Assembly (NCBI RefSeq): GCF_035989885.1
Contig: NZ_CP108518.1
Coordinates: forward strand, 7,555,001 to 7,619,000
Length of the DNA stretch: 64,000 nucleotides
Direction of reading: 5' to 3'
DNA from: Streptomyces sp. NBC_01232
Lineage (GTDB): Bacteria; Actinomycetota; Actinomycetes; Streptomycetales; Streptomycetaceae
The position numbers and the translations under genes are program-made. Positions 42,047-51,375 of this stretch are shown here, one piece after another. The stretch's first letter is position 1. Each line of letters starts with the position of its first letter. The notes below the pieces were generated by a model. It was not told the DNA's origin. It was given only the letters and a program-made list of their open reading frames with translations, and made no database searches.

Positions 42047-42286
42047 CGGTACGCCTGGGCTCTCTCCCACCGTGCCCACCGTGCCCACCGGGGTGGACCG
42101 GCGGAGGCCGACGGCACGGGCTTGTCGGTACGGGTCACGGTCGACCGGCGGTGTGATTCGTCGTGGTTCGAACCGATCTGTGTGGGCGCGGGATCAAAGC
42201 CACCAGTTGGTACCGGTCGGACCGCGACCGCGACCGCAACCGGCTCGTGTGACACCGGGTCCTTGCCCGGACCGCATCTGACAGGC

Positions 42287-43144
42287 TCAGTCGCCCGCGG
42301 TGTCCTTCCGGACGGCGGTGACCAGCCACGAGCTGCTGCGCAGCCACACGGCCCCGGCGTCTTCGTAGGGGCGCAGCGCGTCGATCAGTGCCTGTCGGGC
42401 CTGCTCCTGGGCATCGGGTGCGACCTGGCCGAGCAGGTGGCGGCCAGGGCCGGAGTCGATCAGGAAGGCCGAGGCGTCCTCGGCATCCTTACCCCAGTTG
42501 CCGGCGGCTTCCACCCGCTCCGCGCGGGCGTTCCCGAAGCCGGCGGAGGTCAGGAGGGCGAGCGTGTGGTCGGGGTCGGTCAACGAGAACATGCCCGGTG
42601 CGCCGGGCGTGCCGAAGTCTCCGAGCGGCAGGATGCCGTCCAGCGAGGCCAGCGCCCGGAGCCACTCGTTGGCCCCGGCTTCTGCCGCGCAGATGAACGC
42701 CAGCCGGCCGCCCGGGCGCAGCGCGCCGCGGATGTTGGCGAAGGCGCCGACAGGGTCTGCGAAGAAGGTCATGCCGTAGCGGCTGACGGCCGCATCGAAT
42801 GCCCCGGGGTCGAACGGGTGGACCTGTGCGTCGCCTTGGACGAAGGACACGTTGTGCACTCCTTCGCGTGCCGCACTCGCCCTGGCCCGCTCGAGCATCG
42901 GACCCGACAGATCCACTCCCATGGCCCGCCCCCCGCCGCATCGCTGTGCCGCCAGGCGGGTCGTGCGGCCGGCTCCGCAGCCGATGTCGAGCACCTGGTC
43001 GGTGTCCCGGATGTCGGCGGCGTCGAGCAACGGCTGGTTGAAGCCGTCGTTGATGGCGTCCCAGCGTTCCTGACTACGGGCCCACTGTGCTCCTTCGTAG
43101 CCGTTCCATGCCTCGGCCTGCGTCGTGTTGGTGATTCGGCCCAT
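42287..43144 (-). CDS. class I SAM-dependent methyltransferase (UbiE/MenG-like)
   Basis: A 285-residue methyltransferase with motif I VLDIGCGAGRTTRLAA, motif post-I MGVDLSGPMLERAR, motif II FDPGAFDAAVSRYGMTFFAD, motif III LRPGGRLAFICAAE. It belongs to the broad Methyltransf_11/25 group; the substrate is unknown. ATG 43144 follows GGGAGGGAG. It is divergent from a TetR regulator, and two operator-like palindromes lie in the 117 bases between them, so TetR most likely represses it. Confidence 0.9.
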   Translation of the reverse strand: MGRITNTTQAEAWNGYEGAQWARSQERWDAINDGFNQPLLDAADIRDTDQVLDIGCGAGRTTRLAAQRCGGGRAMGVDLSGPMLERARASAAREGVHNVSFVQGDAQVHPFDPGAFDAAVSRYGMTFFADPVGAFANIRGALRPGGRLAFICAAEAGANEWLRALASLDGILPLGDFGTPGAPGMFSLTDPDHTLALLTSAGFGNARAERVEAAGNWGKDAEDASAFLIDSGPGRHLLGQVAPDAQEQARQALIDALRPYEDAGAVWLRSSSWLVTAVRKDTAGD

Positions 43145-43190
43145 GGGTGAACTCCCTCCCGTCCGAGCGCAGTACGGTGCCCGGACCCTT

Positions 43191-43233
43191 AGTATGGGCA
43201 AGTGCCCAAACAGTATGGGCGATCGCCCGTACT
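43191..43233. promoter_or_regulatory. two tandem TetR operator palindromes
   Basis: The right site, 43212-43233, starts AGTATGGGCGAT and mirrors itself in 20 of 22 positions. The left site, 43191-43212, starts AGTATGGGCAAG and has GGGC/GCCC at the same spacing but a less symmetric flank. The two sites are 21 bases apart, two helical turns, fitting cooperative binding by TetR dimers. Confidence 0.7.
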
Positions 43234-43261
43234 GGCAATGGGCTTGAGGGAAGGGGCTGTT

Positions 43262-43870
43262 GTGTCACCTCGTGGAGTCGCGATTCCGGATCTGCGTGAG
43301 CGGTTGTTCGCGGCGGCGGAACGGGTGGTGGCGCGAGACGGTGCGGCGGGCCTCACGAGTCGCTCCGTCACGGCTGAGGCGGACTGCGGCAAGGGCGTCC
43401 TGCACGCGCACTTCGCGGGCCTGGACGAGTTCGTTGCCGAGCTGGTCCTGGACCGGTTCGCGCGCGGTGCCCGCCAAGCCGAGGCGCTGGACGCGAAGGT
43501 GGGGCAGGCCACGGCTGCGGCCAATCTCCAGGAAGTCGTCCTTGCCTTGCTGGATGCCCTGCCCCCGGCGGTGGTGGGTCTCTCGCTGACACGCCCGGCG
43601 GCCGCGCTGCGTACCCGGGAAGGCTTCCAGGCGGGAGCGCCCGCGTTCGATGCGATCCAGCACGCCTTTGTCGCCTACCTGCAGGCGGAGCAGCGTGGCG
43701 GCCGGATCGCCGCGGACGCCGACGTCGCCACGATCGCGCTGGCGCTGGTCGGCACGATGCATCACCTGCTGATGACGCGCGTTCCCGGCCTCAGCGAGGA
43801 GCCGGAAGCGACCGTAAGGCGACTGCTGGCCGTACTGCTGGGTGGCGCCGGGCAGCCGCCAACGGCGTGA
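43262..43870 (+). CDS. TetR-family transcriptional regulator
   Basis: A 202-residue regulator. The HTH is RLFAAAERVVARDGAAGLTS then RSVTAEADCGKGVLHAHFAG; the variable ligand domain follows. GTG 43262 was chosen because AAGGGG lies five bases upstream and because the longer open frame from 43202 runs through the operator palindromes. It is divergent from the methyltransferase gene and probably represses both. The inducer is unknown. Confidence 0.85.
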   Translation: MSPRGVAIPDLRERLFAAAERVVARDGAAGLTSRSVTAEADCGKGVLHAHFAGLDEFVAELVLDRFARGARQAEALDAKVGQATAAANLQEVVLALLDALPPAVVGLSLTRPAAALRTREGFQAGAPAFDAIQHAFVAYLQAEQRGGRIAADADVATIALALVGTMHHLLMTRVPGLSEEPEATVRRLLAVLLGGAGQPPTA

Positions 43871-44101
43871 GCGTCGGATTGGGTGTCGCTGCACGTCCCG
43901 CAGCCAGGTACGGCTCGGTGGGGTCCGGGGGGCGGCGTAACGCACTGTGCGACTGGACCCACCGCCACCTCGGCCACATCGAGGCCTCCCGCCACCGCTT
44001 CGGCACCTGACGGGCGGAGCCCCGCGCCCGAAGCCGTCCGCCGCACGCATCCGGCAGCCGCGTTGGGGCCGTTGAGGGCGGGCGGCCGGGCTTGTGCGGC
44101 A

Positions 44102-44473
44102 CTATGCCGGGCTGCGCGGCGGTAGCCGTTGTGTGATCCGGTCGAACAAGTCCGTCAGCGGCTCGCTGATGTCCTGGCCGAAGTCGGTCAACCCGTAAGT
44201 GACCTGAGGCGGCGTCGTCGGCTCGACCTCCCGCCAGACCAGGCCGTCCTGCACCAGCGCGCGCAGGGTCTGAGCCAGCATCTTCTCGCTGATGCCCTGG
44301 ATGCCGTCGCGCAGTTCGTAGAACCGAAGGTCATTGCTCCGCAAGGAGATCAGAACCCAGATGCCCCACCTGCTGGTCACATGGTCGACCACGTCACGCG
44401 CGGGGCAGTCGGTGTGAAACACCTCACGCCCATGGTTCGTCGCGACCGGTTTCAGCTGCGCGCCTTCCCTCAT
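44102..44473 (-). CDS. HxlR-family transcriptional regulator
   Basis: A 123-residue HxlR winged-helix protein: the N-terminal cysteine in TDCPARDVVDHVTSRWGIWV, the recognition region FYELRDGIQGISEKMLAQTL and the wing TTPPQVTYGLTDFGQDI are family hallmarks. Such cysteine-bearing regulators often respond to aldehydes or quinones. Divergent from an NmrA-type quinone reductase-like gene, a very common pairing, across 92 bases with a palindrome at 44500-44514. Confidence 0.9.
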   Translation of the reverse strand: MREGAQLKPVATNHGREVFHTDCPARDVVDHVTSRWGIWVLISLRSNDLRFYELRDGIQGISEKMLAQTLRALVQDGLVWREVEPTTPPQVTYGLTDFGQDISEPLTDLFDRITQRLPPRSPA

Positions 44474-44499
44474 GTCGGGAGCTTACCCCTGGGTATGTC

Positions 44500-44514
44500 C
44501 TTACGGAAAGTAAG
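44500..44514. promoter_or_regulatory. palindromic operator between HxlR and NmrA genes
   Basis: CTTAC (44500-44504), GGAAA, GTAAG (44510-44514): a perfect short palindrome in the intergenic region, placed for control of both genes. Another GCTTAC half site lies at 44481. Confidence 0.5.
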
Positions 44515-44565
44515 CCCGGCTCCTAGCGTCCATCACGGAAGCGCACGACGAATCAGGAGCTGAAC

Positions 44566-45405
44566 ATGATCGTGGTAACCGGGGCTACCGGGAATGTGGG
44601 CCGACCGTTGACGCAGGCCCTGACAGAGGCGGGCGAGCAGGTGACGGCGGTGTCGCGGCACCGGGCGGAGCTGCCGGAGGAGGTCCGGCACCTGTCGGCC
44701 GACCTGGCCGAACCAGCCGCTCTCACAGCCGCGTTGACCGGGGCGAAGGCGCTCTTCCTCCTGCTCTCCGGCAACCTGCACGCCCCCCGAGCCAGGCCGA
44801 CCGACATCATCCGCCTTGCCGCGTCCAGTGGCGTCCGCCGGGTCGTGCTGCTGTCCTCGCAGGGCGTGGCGACCAGGCCGCTCGGTCCGTCGCGGGTCGC
44901 GATGCGCACCGTGGAAGACGCGTTGCGGGACTCCGGAATGGACTGGGTCGTCCTGCGGCCGGGAGGGTTCGCCTCCAACGCCTTCGCCTGGGCCGAGTCC
45001 GTCCGCACGCAAGGAACGGTCGCCGCGCCCTTCGGCGATGTAGGGGTTCCGGTCGTCGATCCGGCGGACATCGCCGAGGTCGCGGCGGCCTGCCTGCTGG
45101 ACAATCGGCACACCGGCGCGGTGTACGAGCTGACCGGGCCGGAGGTGATCACGCCGCGTCAGCAGGCGGAGGCGATCGCAGCCGCGCTCGGCTCGCCCGT
45201 ACGGTTCCGCGAACTCACCCGCGAGGAGGCCAAGGCCACGATGGCCCGGTTCGTGCCGATCGAACTCGCCGACGACACCCTGGACATCATCTCTGCTCCG
45301 AACCCGGCCGAACTGCGGATCAGCCCGGACGTGGAAGGAGTCATCGGCCGTGTCCCGCGCACCTTCAACGACTGGGTTGCCCGCCATGTCGCCGCATTCC
45401 GCTGA
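44566..45405 (+). CDS. NmrA-like NAD(P)-binding oxidoreductase (QorB-type)
   Basis: A 279-residue Rossmann protein: MIVVTGATGNVGRPLTQALT with the GxxGxxG motif, then VRRVVLLSSQGV, VVLRPGGFASNAFAW and YELTGPEVITPRQQAEAIAA. It belongs to the atypical short-chain NmrA/QorB group; relatives reduce quinones with NADPH or act as redox sensors. ATG 44566 sits 92 bases from the divergent HxlR regulator, the expected controller. It ends next to an esterase remnant. Confidence 0.85.
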   Translation: MIVVTGATGNVGRPLTQALTEAGEQVTAVSRHRAELPEEVRHLSADLAEPAALTAALTGAKALFLLLSGNLHAPRARPTDIIRLAASSGVRRVVLLSSQGVATRPLGPSRVAMRTVEDALRDSGMDWVVLRPGGFASNAFAWAESVRTQGTVAAPFGDVGVPVVDPADIAEVAAACLLDNRHTGAVYELTGPEVITPRQQAEAIAAALGSPVRFRELTREEAKATMARFVPIELADDTLDIISAPNPAELRISPDVEGVIGRVPRTFNDWVARHVAAFR

Positions 45406-45419
45406 CGCGGAACTTTAAT

Positions 45420-45815
45420 GAACGGGCGCGCCAGTTGACCTCGAGGTGGACCGACTCGACCTTGTCGAAGGCGCTGGTCCCGGTGTTCATGCCCGCGACG
45501 AACGCTGCGTGTGACCAGGCGTCGAAGTTGCCGAACACGAAAGGGAGTTCCAGGCAGTGCGGGGAGCCCAGCCCGGCCGTCTTGGGCGGGGGTGGGGCAG
45601 TCGAACTCGTCGGCACAGGCCGGGCGGCCACCGGCTGCCCGCGCTTGCGCGAACGCCAGGGTGGGCTTCCTGACCAGCTCGTCGGTGATCAGGTCGATGA
45701 GGACGTCGACCGGCCGTGCGCCCGGGCGGGCGGCCTCGTAGGCGGCGTACGCTTCGGCGCCGGCGCCGAACGACGCGGCGGCCGCCTCATCGACCGGAGT
45801 CCGACGATCCAGCCC
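45420..45815 (-). pseudogene. carboxylesterase (type B) C-terminal remnant
   Basis: On the minus strand from about 45815 the sequence reads DEAAAASFGAGAEAYAAYEA then ARPGARPVDVLIDLITDELV and FAQARAAGG, and in a shifted frame LGSPHCLELPFVFGNFDAWS, the conserved G-x-x-H-(x)-x-E-(L/I)-P-F-V-F segment with the catalytic histidine of para-nitrobenzyl-type carboxylesterases. The N-terminal part and the nucleophile are missing and at least one frameshift is present, so this is a relic. It lies just after the NmrA-type gene on the opposite strand. Confidence 0.65.
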
Positions 45816-45989
45816 GGTGAAAGCCCGCCCAGTGCGGGGGCCCTATGTCTTTGGTCAAGGCGGTCGGGTGGCAGTGTGGCTGTCATGAGTGATGACGTGC
45901 CTGTTCGGGAGTCGGCGGGCGAGGCGAGGGCACGCGGTGGTGCGACTCTTGCGGTCATCCGGGCGTGCTGCTTTCCGCCCTCCCCGGCG

Positions 45990-46185
45990 TTCCCCGAATC
46001 GGACTACCCTCGGCTTCTGCCTGGCCGCTGCGACGGCCTGGCGGTGGAGGTCTCTCGCCTTCACTCGATTGCGTGACGCTTGGTGGCGCACCTTCTTGTC
46101 GTAGTAGGCCCGCGATGCCGGGGCCCCCAGGGCCGCGAAAGCGGAGAGGAAGAAAGCCCGTTTGAGCTGCTCGTTTCCCCGTCTG
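45990..46185 (-). mobile_element. IS110-family transposase fragment
   Basis: The minus strand reads RGNEQLKRAFFLSAFAALGA then PASRAYYDKKVRHQAS, the conserved C-terminal (transposase_20) segment of IS110-family transposases. Further residues (ARDLHRQAVAAARQ) continue the family pattern with indels. The upstream transposase is missing; an IS701 end at 46194 abuts it, so IS701 probably inserted into the IS110 gene. Confidence 0.7.
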
Positions 46186-46193
46186 GAGGTCCT

Positions 46194-46318
46194 AGTACTC
46201 CAGCTGTAGATCGTGATCTTGCTGGTGGGGCCTGTAAGGGAACGGGCGCGGCCGCCGTTGATCATCGTCGATGTGGACTGACGACGAGACGGTGGCCACT
46301 CCAAGCGTAGATCCTGCA
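46194..46318 (+). mobile_element. solo IS701 left end
   Basis: Starts AGTACTCCAGCTGTAGATCG and follows the left end of the complete IS701 copy at 47563 (CTTGCTGGTGGGGCC, a GAGACGGTG block, GTAGATCC) over about 125 bases with scattered differences. Its outer 27 bases match the right-end repeat of that element. No transposase follows, so it is a remnant. Confidence 0.75.
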
Positions 46319-46406
46319 CGTTCACTGTCGGCCGGCATGCCGCCGGGCACCGCAAGCGGTCCGGACCTGCCCTCGGACCGGACCGCTCACCGCGTGCTAC
46401 TCCTCG

Positions 46407-47306
46407 CTAGGCTGCTTGGCCCGCCGGGTGGAAGTTGATGCGTTCACGGATGACGGGGAAGCCAGCCTTGGCGAAGTTCGCGGCCATGGGGAAGTTGGCC
46501 TGGTCCGTCGCTCCGCTGACGAACTCCGCGCCCTGCTCGACGAGGAGGTGGGTGCACTCCGCGAGGAGGTCGTAGGCGTAGCCGCGACCGCGCTGTTCCG
46601 GGACGACTCCGACGAAGCCGATCGTCGGGCCGGAGGGGTTGTGGGCCGGGATGTGGATGCCGGCCAGGTCGCCCTCCGGCGTGTGTGCGATCTGCCACCA
46701 TTCCCGTGGGGAGGGGCACCAGTTGAAGAAGTCGAGTTCCTCCTGGGCGGCCTGGTCGAGGCCGCCCTCCTCGATGGCCCTGAGCGCGTGGGCGTCCAGA
46801 GTGGCGGAGTGGATGCGGCGCAACGCGTCGAAGAACACGGTGTCGTCGGGTTCGGCGCTGAAGCGCAGGCGTCCGGGCCGCTCGGGCAGACCTCGCTCGG
46901 GGGTCCAGCGGTACAGGAAGCGTTCCACCAGAAGCTCGTACCCTGCGGCTCGTGCGGCGGCGAAGCGCGCCTCGGCTCCGGCGCGCAGGTAGGTCTTTTC
47001 CCGCCAGCCGCCGGGCAGGTTGATCTCGAGTTCGACTTGCCAGGGAGCGGAGCGCAGGAGTTCGGCCCCGGCCTCCTCCTCGCCCTCGGCCACGTCGAAC
47101 CAGTTGATGTTGACGGGCTCCGAGTCGTCGGGGCCGCCCCACCACGCACCGCGTGCGACGACCTCGCCGTCGCGCAGGGCGACGCGCTTCCAGTCGGGCC
47201 GGAACCGGGTACGTCGGTGGCCTTCACCGGCGCCGAGGGGGTCGGGGTGTGCGTCGAAAAGATGTGCGTCGCTCGCGGAGAGCGCGCGGATGACCGTATC
47301 GGTCAT
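46407..47306 (-). CDS. GNAT-family N-acetyltransferase
   Basis: A 299-residue protein. The C-terminal GNAT domain has the acetyl-CoA loop GFVGVVPEQRGRGYAYDLLA (Q/R-x-x-G-x-G/A); the N-terminal half, with RALSASDAHLFDAHPDPLGA, appears to be a second, divergent GNAT-like lobe. No acceptor substrate can be assigned. ATG 47306 starts the family-like N-terminus. It sits between two IS701 sequences, so it may be cargo trapped between insertions or simply an old resident gene. Confidence 0.8.
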   Translation of the reverse strand: MTDTVIRALSASDAHLFDAHPDPLGAGEGHRRTRFRPDWKRVALRDGEVVARGAWWGGPDDSEPVNINWFDVAEGEEEAGAELLRSAPWQVELEINLPGGWREKTYLRAGAEARFAAARAAGYELLVERFLYRWTPERGLPERPGRLRFSAEPDDTVFFDALRRIHSATLDAHALRAIEEGGLDQAAQEELDFFNWCPSPREWWQIAHTPEGDLAGIHIPAHNPSGPTIGFVGVVPEQRGRGYAYDLLAECTHLLVEQGAEFVSGATDQANFPMAANFAKAGFPVIRERINFHPAGQAA

Positions 47307-47562
47307 GGATTCCTCCGGGATACAGGCTGCTTGGAGCGCTCCCGGTCAGAACTGACGAACTACGCCGGGATAGCGGAAGAGGGAGCGCTGGAAAGGTGTG
47401 AACTGCACGGCACTCGCCTCCTTCCATCCATCTCAGGGCGTGAAGCCACACGGTACGTGATCTTCCGCGGGTCCGTCCACGGATTTCCGTGCCCCTTGAA
47501 GGAGGGGTTCGCGGGACGATGCAGAGCGCCCTCAAAGGCCCGCGGGGCCGTAGGCGGACTGT

Positions 47563-48932
47563 AGTGCTCCAGCTGTGTGGATTGTGATCTTGCTGGTGGG
47601 GCCGGTACGGGAACAGATGCGGCTGCCGTTGACCATCGTGGGTGTGTGGACTGACAACGAGACGGTGCCCACTGGTCACAGCATAGATCCGCGCGTTGGC
47701 GGGAGGCGTTTGAGGTGGCCATGGGGCGCATCGCGGGCCGGTTCGCCCGCGATGAACCTCGCCTACGGGCCGGGCGGTTGGTGCTGGGCCTGCTGTCGGA
47801 CCTGCCGCGCAAGAACTGCTGGACGATCGCGGAGTGGGCCGGCGAGGCAACCCCGCACGGCATGCAGCACCTGCTGTGCCGGGCGTCCTGGAACGCTGAT
47901 GCCGTCCGCGACGACGTCCGAGAATACGTCGTCGAGCACCTCCACGACGATGCGGCGGCGCTGGTCGTCGACGAGACCGGCGACGTGAAGAAGGGCACCC
48001 ACACCGTCGGGGTCCAGCGCCAGTACACAGGCACCGCGGGACGGATCGAGAACTCCCAGGTCGCCGTCTACCTCGTCTACGCCGGCGCCCGGGGACACGC
48101 GGCGGTGGACCGGGAGCTGTACGTCCCGCGCTTCTGGACGGGCGACCCGGACCGCTGCCGGGCGGCAGGGCTCGGTGAGGAAACCGTCTTCGCGACCAAG
48201 CCGGAGCTGGCCCGCACGATGATCGAACGGTTCATGGGATGCCGGACACCGCGTGGACTGGGTCACCGGTGACGAGGTCTATGGCGGCAACCCGAAACTG
48301 CGATCCGCCCTGGAGGAACGCCGCATGGGCTATGTCCTCGCGGTGGCCTGCTCGGCCGAAGTGACCACCGGTGCGGGCACGTTCCGCGCTGATGCCCTGG
48401 CCCGGAAGCGGTCCTAGGACTGGGCGGTCATCGACCTGGCCGCTCCCTGCCCGGGTCACCGCCAGCTGCTGATCCGCCGCGACCGCACCTGCGGCGAACT
48501 CGCCCACTACCGCTGCTACTCGCCGGATCCGGTGCCGCTGACGACGATGGTGCGGGTCGCGGGATCGAGAGGGCGGGTCGAGGAGACCTTCCAGAGCGAG
48601 AAAGGGCTGGCCGGCCTCGATGAGCACCAGGTCCGCCTCTACCCCTCCTGGATCCGCTGGGTCTCCCTTGCGATGCTCGCCCACGCCTTCCTCGCGGTGG
48701 TCCGTGCGAACGAACACGCCCGACAGTCCACCTCTGACGACTTGGTCCCGCTGTCCTGCAACGAGATCCAGCGCTTGTTCATCACCCTCGCCATCCGGCC
48801 TCTCCGCGATGCGGCCCACCGGCTCGGCTGGTCCGACTGGCGACGCCGCCATCAAAAGCGATCACGCATCAGCCATTACCAGCGACAAGCCGCATCCCAG
48901 ACATGAAGATCACGATCTACAGCTGGAGTACT
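47563..48932 (+). mobile_element. IS701-family insertion sequence, transposase inactivated
   Basis: About 1370 bases with imperfect terminal inverted repeats: left 47563-47591 (AGTGCTCCAGCTG...), right 48906-48932 (ending CAGCTGGAGTACT). The transposase reads on the plus strand from about 47715 (RIAGRFARDEPRLRAGRLVL, LSDLPRKNCWTIAEWAG; the DDE-region VVDETGDVKKGTHTVGVQRQ) and shifts frame near 48240 (an extra G, ATGGGATGCC). It continues VDWVTGDEVYGGNPKLR, meets TAG 48415 and resumes to TGA 48904-48906 (VRVAGSRGRVEETFQSEKGL). Two lesions mean it is inactive. Confidence 0.85.
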
Positions 48933-48985
48933 GGCAGCCTCCGGCGGCGTGTACTGCTCCTGGCGCACGGTCGGACACTGAGCCA

Positions 48986-50002
48986 TCACGTCGGCCACTC
49001 GGTTCGTCCGTCGTCCGCTTCCGTCTCGCCCCCGCGATCGGGGAGCCTGGGATGGTGGTCACCGGCGGTGGCCCTGGCCGCCATCTCGGCCAGCAGCATG
49101 CAGGCTCGCGCGATCTCTTTCTGGGTCTGGTCGCGCTGGCTGACGGCAGCCGCGACCAGCAGCGCGGTCAGCGAGGAAGCACCGTTGAACGCTTGCAGGG
49201 TGATCATGTTGGTGAGCAGATCATGACCGGCGAACGGGCCTGAGCCACGGGCAGCGGCGACGATGGCGAAGGTCGACACGGACAGGGCGCAGAGCGCAGC
49301 CCCGGCCAGCTGGAAGCGGAAGGCCGCCCAGATCAGCAGCGGGAAGCCGAGGAACATGAGCGTCGTACTGCTGGTCTCGAGGAAGCCGACGCAGACCGTG
49401 GCTGCCAGAAGCAGCAGTCCCTCCGCCCAACGGGACGGCCGCGCACCTTTCGGCCAACGCGCGAAGCGGAGAACGAGCAGGACGGGCGTCACCACCAGTA
49501 CCCCCATCGCGTCGCCCGTCCACCAGACCGACCAGGTGGGCCAGAATTTCTCGGTGCTCAGCGCGCCGGCGAGGGCCAGGGTCCCGCTGCCCACCGTCGC
49601 GCTGATCAGCATCCCGGTGAGCGCACCGAGGAAGATCAGCCCCAGCGCATCCTGCAAACGGTCCAGTTCCGTACGGAAGCCCGTACGGCGGAGCAGCGCG
49701 TACGAGCAGACGGGCGCGAGGGTATTGCCCGCCACGATCGCGAGCACGGCCGGGATCGATGGGCCGAGCGGGACGTTGACCAGGAAGGCACCCAGCGCGA
49801 TCCCGGGCCAGACCCGCAGACCGCGCAGGAGCAGGCTCGCCACGGCGATACCGGTCGGCGGCCACAGGGGGGTGACCTGGCCCCCCACCAGTTGCTGGAC
49901 CAGTCCCAGCGCGGCTGAGCCGTAGTACAGCCCGGCAACGACGCAGATCTCCAGGGCGGCCAAGCCGGCCTGTCGGAGCCGCTCAGGCCGCGCTGCAGTC
50001 AT
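48986..50002 (-). CDS. free-standing MASE1 membrane sensor protein
   Basis: A 338-residue integral membrane protein with about eight helices (ICVVAGLYYGSAALGLVQQL; VTPLWPPTGIAVASLLLRGL; GIALGAFLVNVPLG; ALTGMLISATVGSGTLALAG; SVWWTGDAMGVLVVTPVLLV). The LWPPTGIA and WWTGDAMG motifs mark MASE1, normally an N-terminal sensory domain fused to GGDEF, histidine-kinase or SpoIIE modules. Here no output domain follows. ATG 50002 has GGAGGTG seven bases upstream. The SpoIIE gene lies directly upstream on the same strand (95-base gap), so a two-gene sensor-phosphatase operon is likely. Confidence 0.85.
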   Translation of the reverse strand: MTAARPERLRQAGLAALEICVVAGLYYGSAALGLVQQLVGGQVTPLWPPTGIAVASLLLRGLRVWPGIALGAFLVNVPLGPSIPAVLAIVAGNTLAPVCSYALLRRTGFRTELDRLQDALGLIFLGALTGMLISATVGSGTLALAGALSTEKFWPTWSVWWTGDAMGVLVVTPVLLVLRFARWPKGARPSRWAEGLLLLAATVCVGFLETSSTTLMFLGFPLLIWAAFRFQLAGAALCALSVSTFAIVAAARGSGPFAGHDLLTNMITLQAFNGASSLTALLVAAAVSQRDQTQKEIARACMLLAEMAARATAGDHHPRLPDRGGETEADDGRTEWPT

Positions 50003-50097
50003 CAGGCGGCACCTCCGCATCAATCGGCCCGATTCCATCATCCGCCGGATCTCTCGGATCCTCCATGGCACTGGTGAGATGGACGCGGACACGGGGA

Positions 50098-51375
50098 TCA
50101 GAGGTGCGGGGTGCGCAGGGCGAGGATGGCCAGGTCGTCGTGACCGTCGCTGGGGTGGTGATCGGCCAGAGCCTGGACGAACTCCTGCAGGGGCAGGGCG
50201 GCGTACATCGTGGCGAGATCGGTGAGCCGGTTGAGACGCTCGTCGATGGGGTGCTCAGGATGTTCGACCAGCCCGTCCGTGAAGAAGACCACGGTGGCGT
50301 CCGGGGGCAGGAAGCGGGAATGGTCGGGGCGGGGCTGCTCGGGGTCGACCCCGAGCGGTACGCCGGGCTCGGCGAAAAGGTACTCTGCCGGGCGCCCAGG
50401 GGTGATCAGCAGGGGTGGGACGTGGCCCGCGCTGCTCCAGTGGAGTCGCCACCCCGGCTCCTCCGGTTCGATGCGTGCCAGGGTCGTGGTGGTGACGGGA
50501 TTGCTCGTGATGGCGTGCAGGGTGCGGTCGAGCTGGGTAAGGATGGCGCTGGGCGGATTGCTCTGGTCGAACAGCAGAGCCCGCAGCATGTTGCGGGTGG
50601 AGGCCATGGAGGCCGCGGCCTTCAGGTCGTGACCGACCACGTCGCCGATGACGAGCGCCACGACGTTGTCGGCCAGTGGGATGGCGTCGTACCAGTCCCC
50701 ACCGATCTGACTGGGCTCGGCAGCGGGCCGGTAGATGGCGGCGGCGGCGAAAGGCCGCAGGTCCGGCAGGGTCGGCAGCAGAAGCCGTTGGAACTGCTCG
50801 GCGCCGAGGCGAACCCGTTCGAACAGGCGTACCTTCTCGATCGCGATTCCCGCGGCACTGGCCAGGGCAAGGACGACGTTCTCGTCGTGGACGTCGAAGG
50901 GATGTCCATCGCGCCGCTCGGAGAGGTAGAGGTCACCGTAGATCGCGCCGCGGACGCTGATGGCGACGCCGAGCAAGGTGTGCATGTGCGGGTGGCCGGC
51001 CGGAAACCCGACGGACGACGGATGGGCCGGGATGCTGTCGACCCGCAGGGGTTCGGGGTGGTGGATCAGGTGCCCGAGGACCCCCAGGCCTCGGGGCAAA
51101 CCGGTCTCGGCCAGATCGGCGCGTTCCTGTTCGGACAGGCCGGCGGTGATGAACTGCTCCAGATGGTCGCCGGACTCGCTGAGTACGCCCAGTGCCCCGT
51201 AGCGAGCGCCGGCCAAGTCCATGGCGGTGGTCACGATGCGGTGCAGCACGTCGGGCAGCTCCACCTCCCGGCTGATGGACACCACCGCGTCCAGCAGGCC
51301 CTGCAGCCGGTCCATGGCGGCCAGCAGGGAGCGGAGTTGCTCATCGATCCTGGCCAACTCGGTGCGCAGACGCAC
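50098..51375 (-). CDS. GAF-SpoIIE protein phosphatase
   Basis: About 425 residues: a GAF domain (residues about 35-170; ARYGALGVLSESGDHLEQFI, GVAISVRGAIYGDLYLSERR) and a SpoIIE/PP2C-type domain (about 190-420; QIGGDWYDAIPL, VIGDVVGHDLKAAASM, FFTDGLVEHPEHPI). It would dephosphorylate STAS-type anti-sigma antagonists. The start is uncertain: GTG 51375 begins the family-like region, while the open frame extends to 51945, which is antisense to the next gene. It shares the strand with the MASE1 gene downstream. Confidence 0.85.
   Translation of the reverse strand: MRLRTELARIDEQLRSLLAAMDRLQGLLDAVVSISREVELPDVLHRIVTTAMDLAGARYGALGVLSESGDHLEQFITAGLSEQERADLAETGLPRGLGVLGHLIHHPEPLRVDSIPAHPSSVGFPAGHPHMHTLLGVAISVRGAIYGDLYLSERRDGHPFDVHDENVVLALASAAGIAIEKVRLFERVRLGAEQFQRLLLPTLPDLRPFAAAAIYRPAAEPSQIGGDWYDAIPLADNVVALVIGDVVGHDLKAAASMASTRNMLRALLFDQSNPPSAILTQLDRTLHAITSNPVTTTTLARIEPEEPGWRLHWSSAGHVPPLLITPGRPAEYLFAEPGVPLGVDPEQPRPDHSRFLPPDATVVFFTDGLVEHPEHPIDERLNRLTDLATMYAALPLQEFVQALADHHPSDGHDDLAILALRTPHL

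Noticed and set aside
42130..42280. tRNA-like GGTTCGAACC motif
   Set aside because: No acceptor stem, anticodon arm or CCA-compatible end can be formed around it.
49221..49865. Alternative minus-strand frame over the MASE1 gene
   Set aside because: The MASE1 frame has the WPPTGIA and WWTGDAMG motifs and a ribosome site; this one is an arginine/proline-rich shadow.
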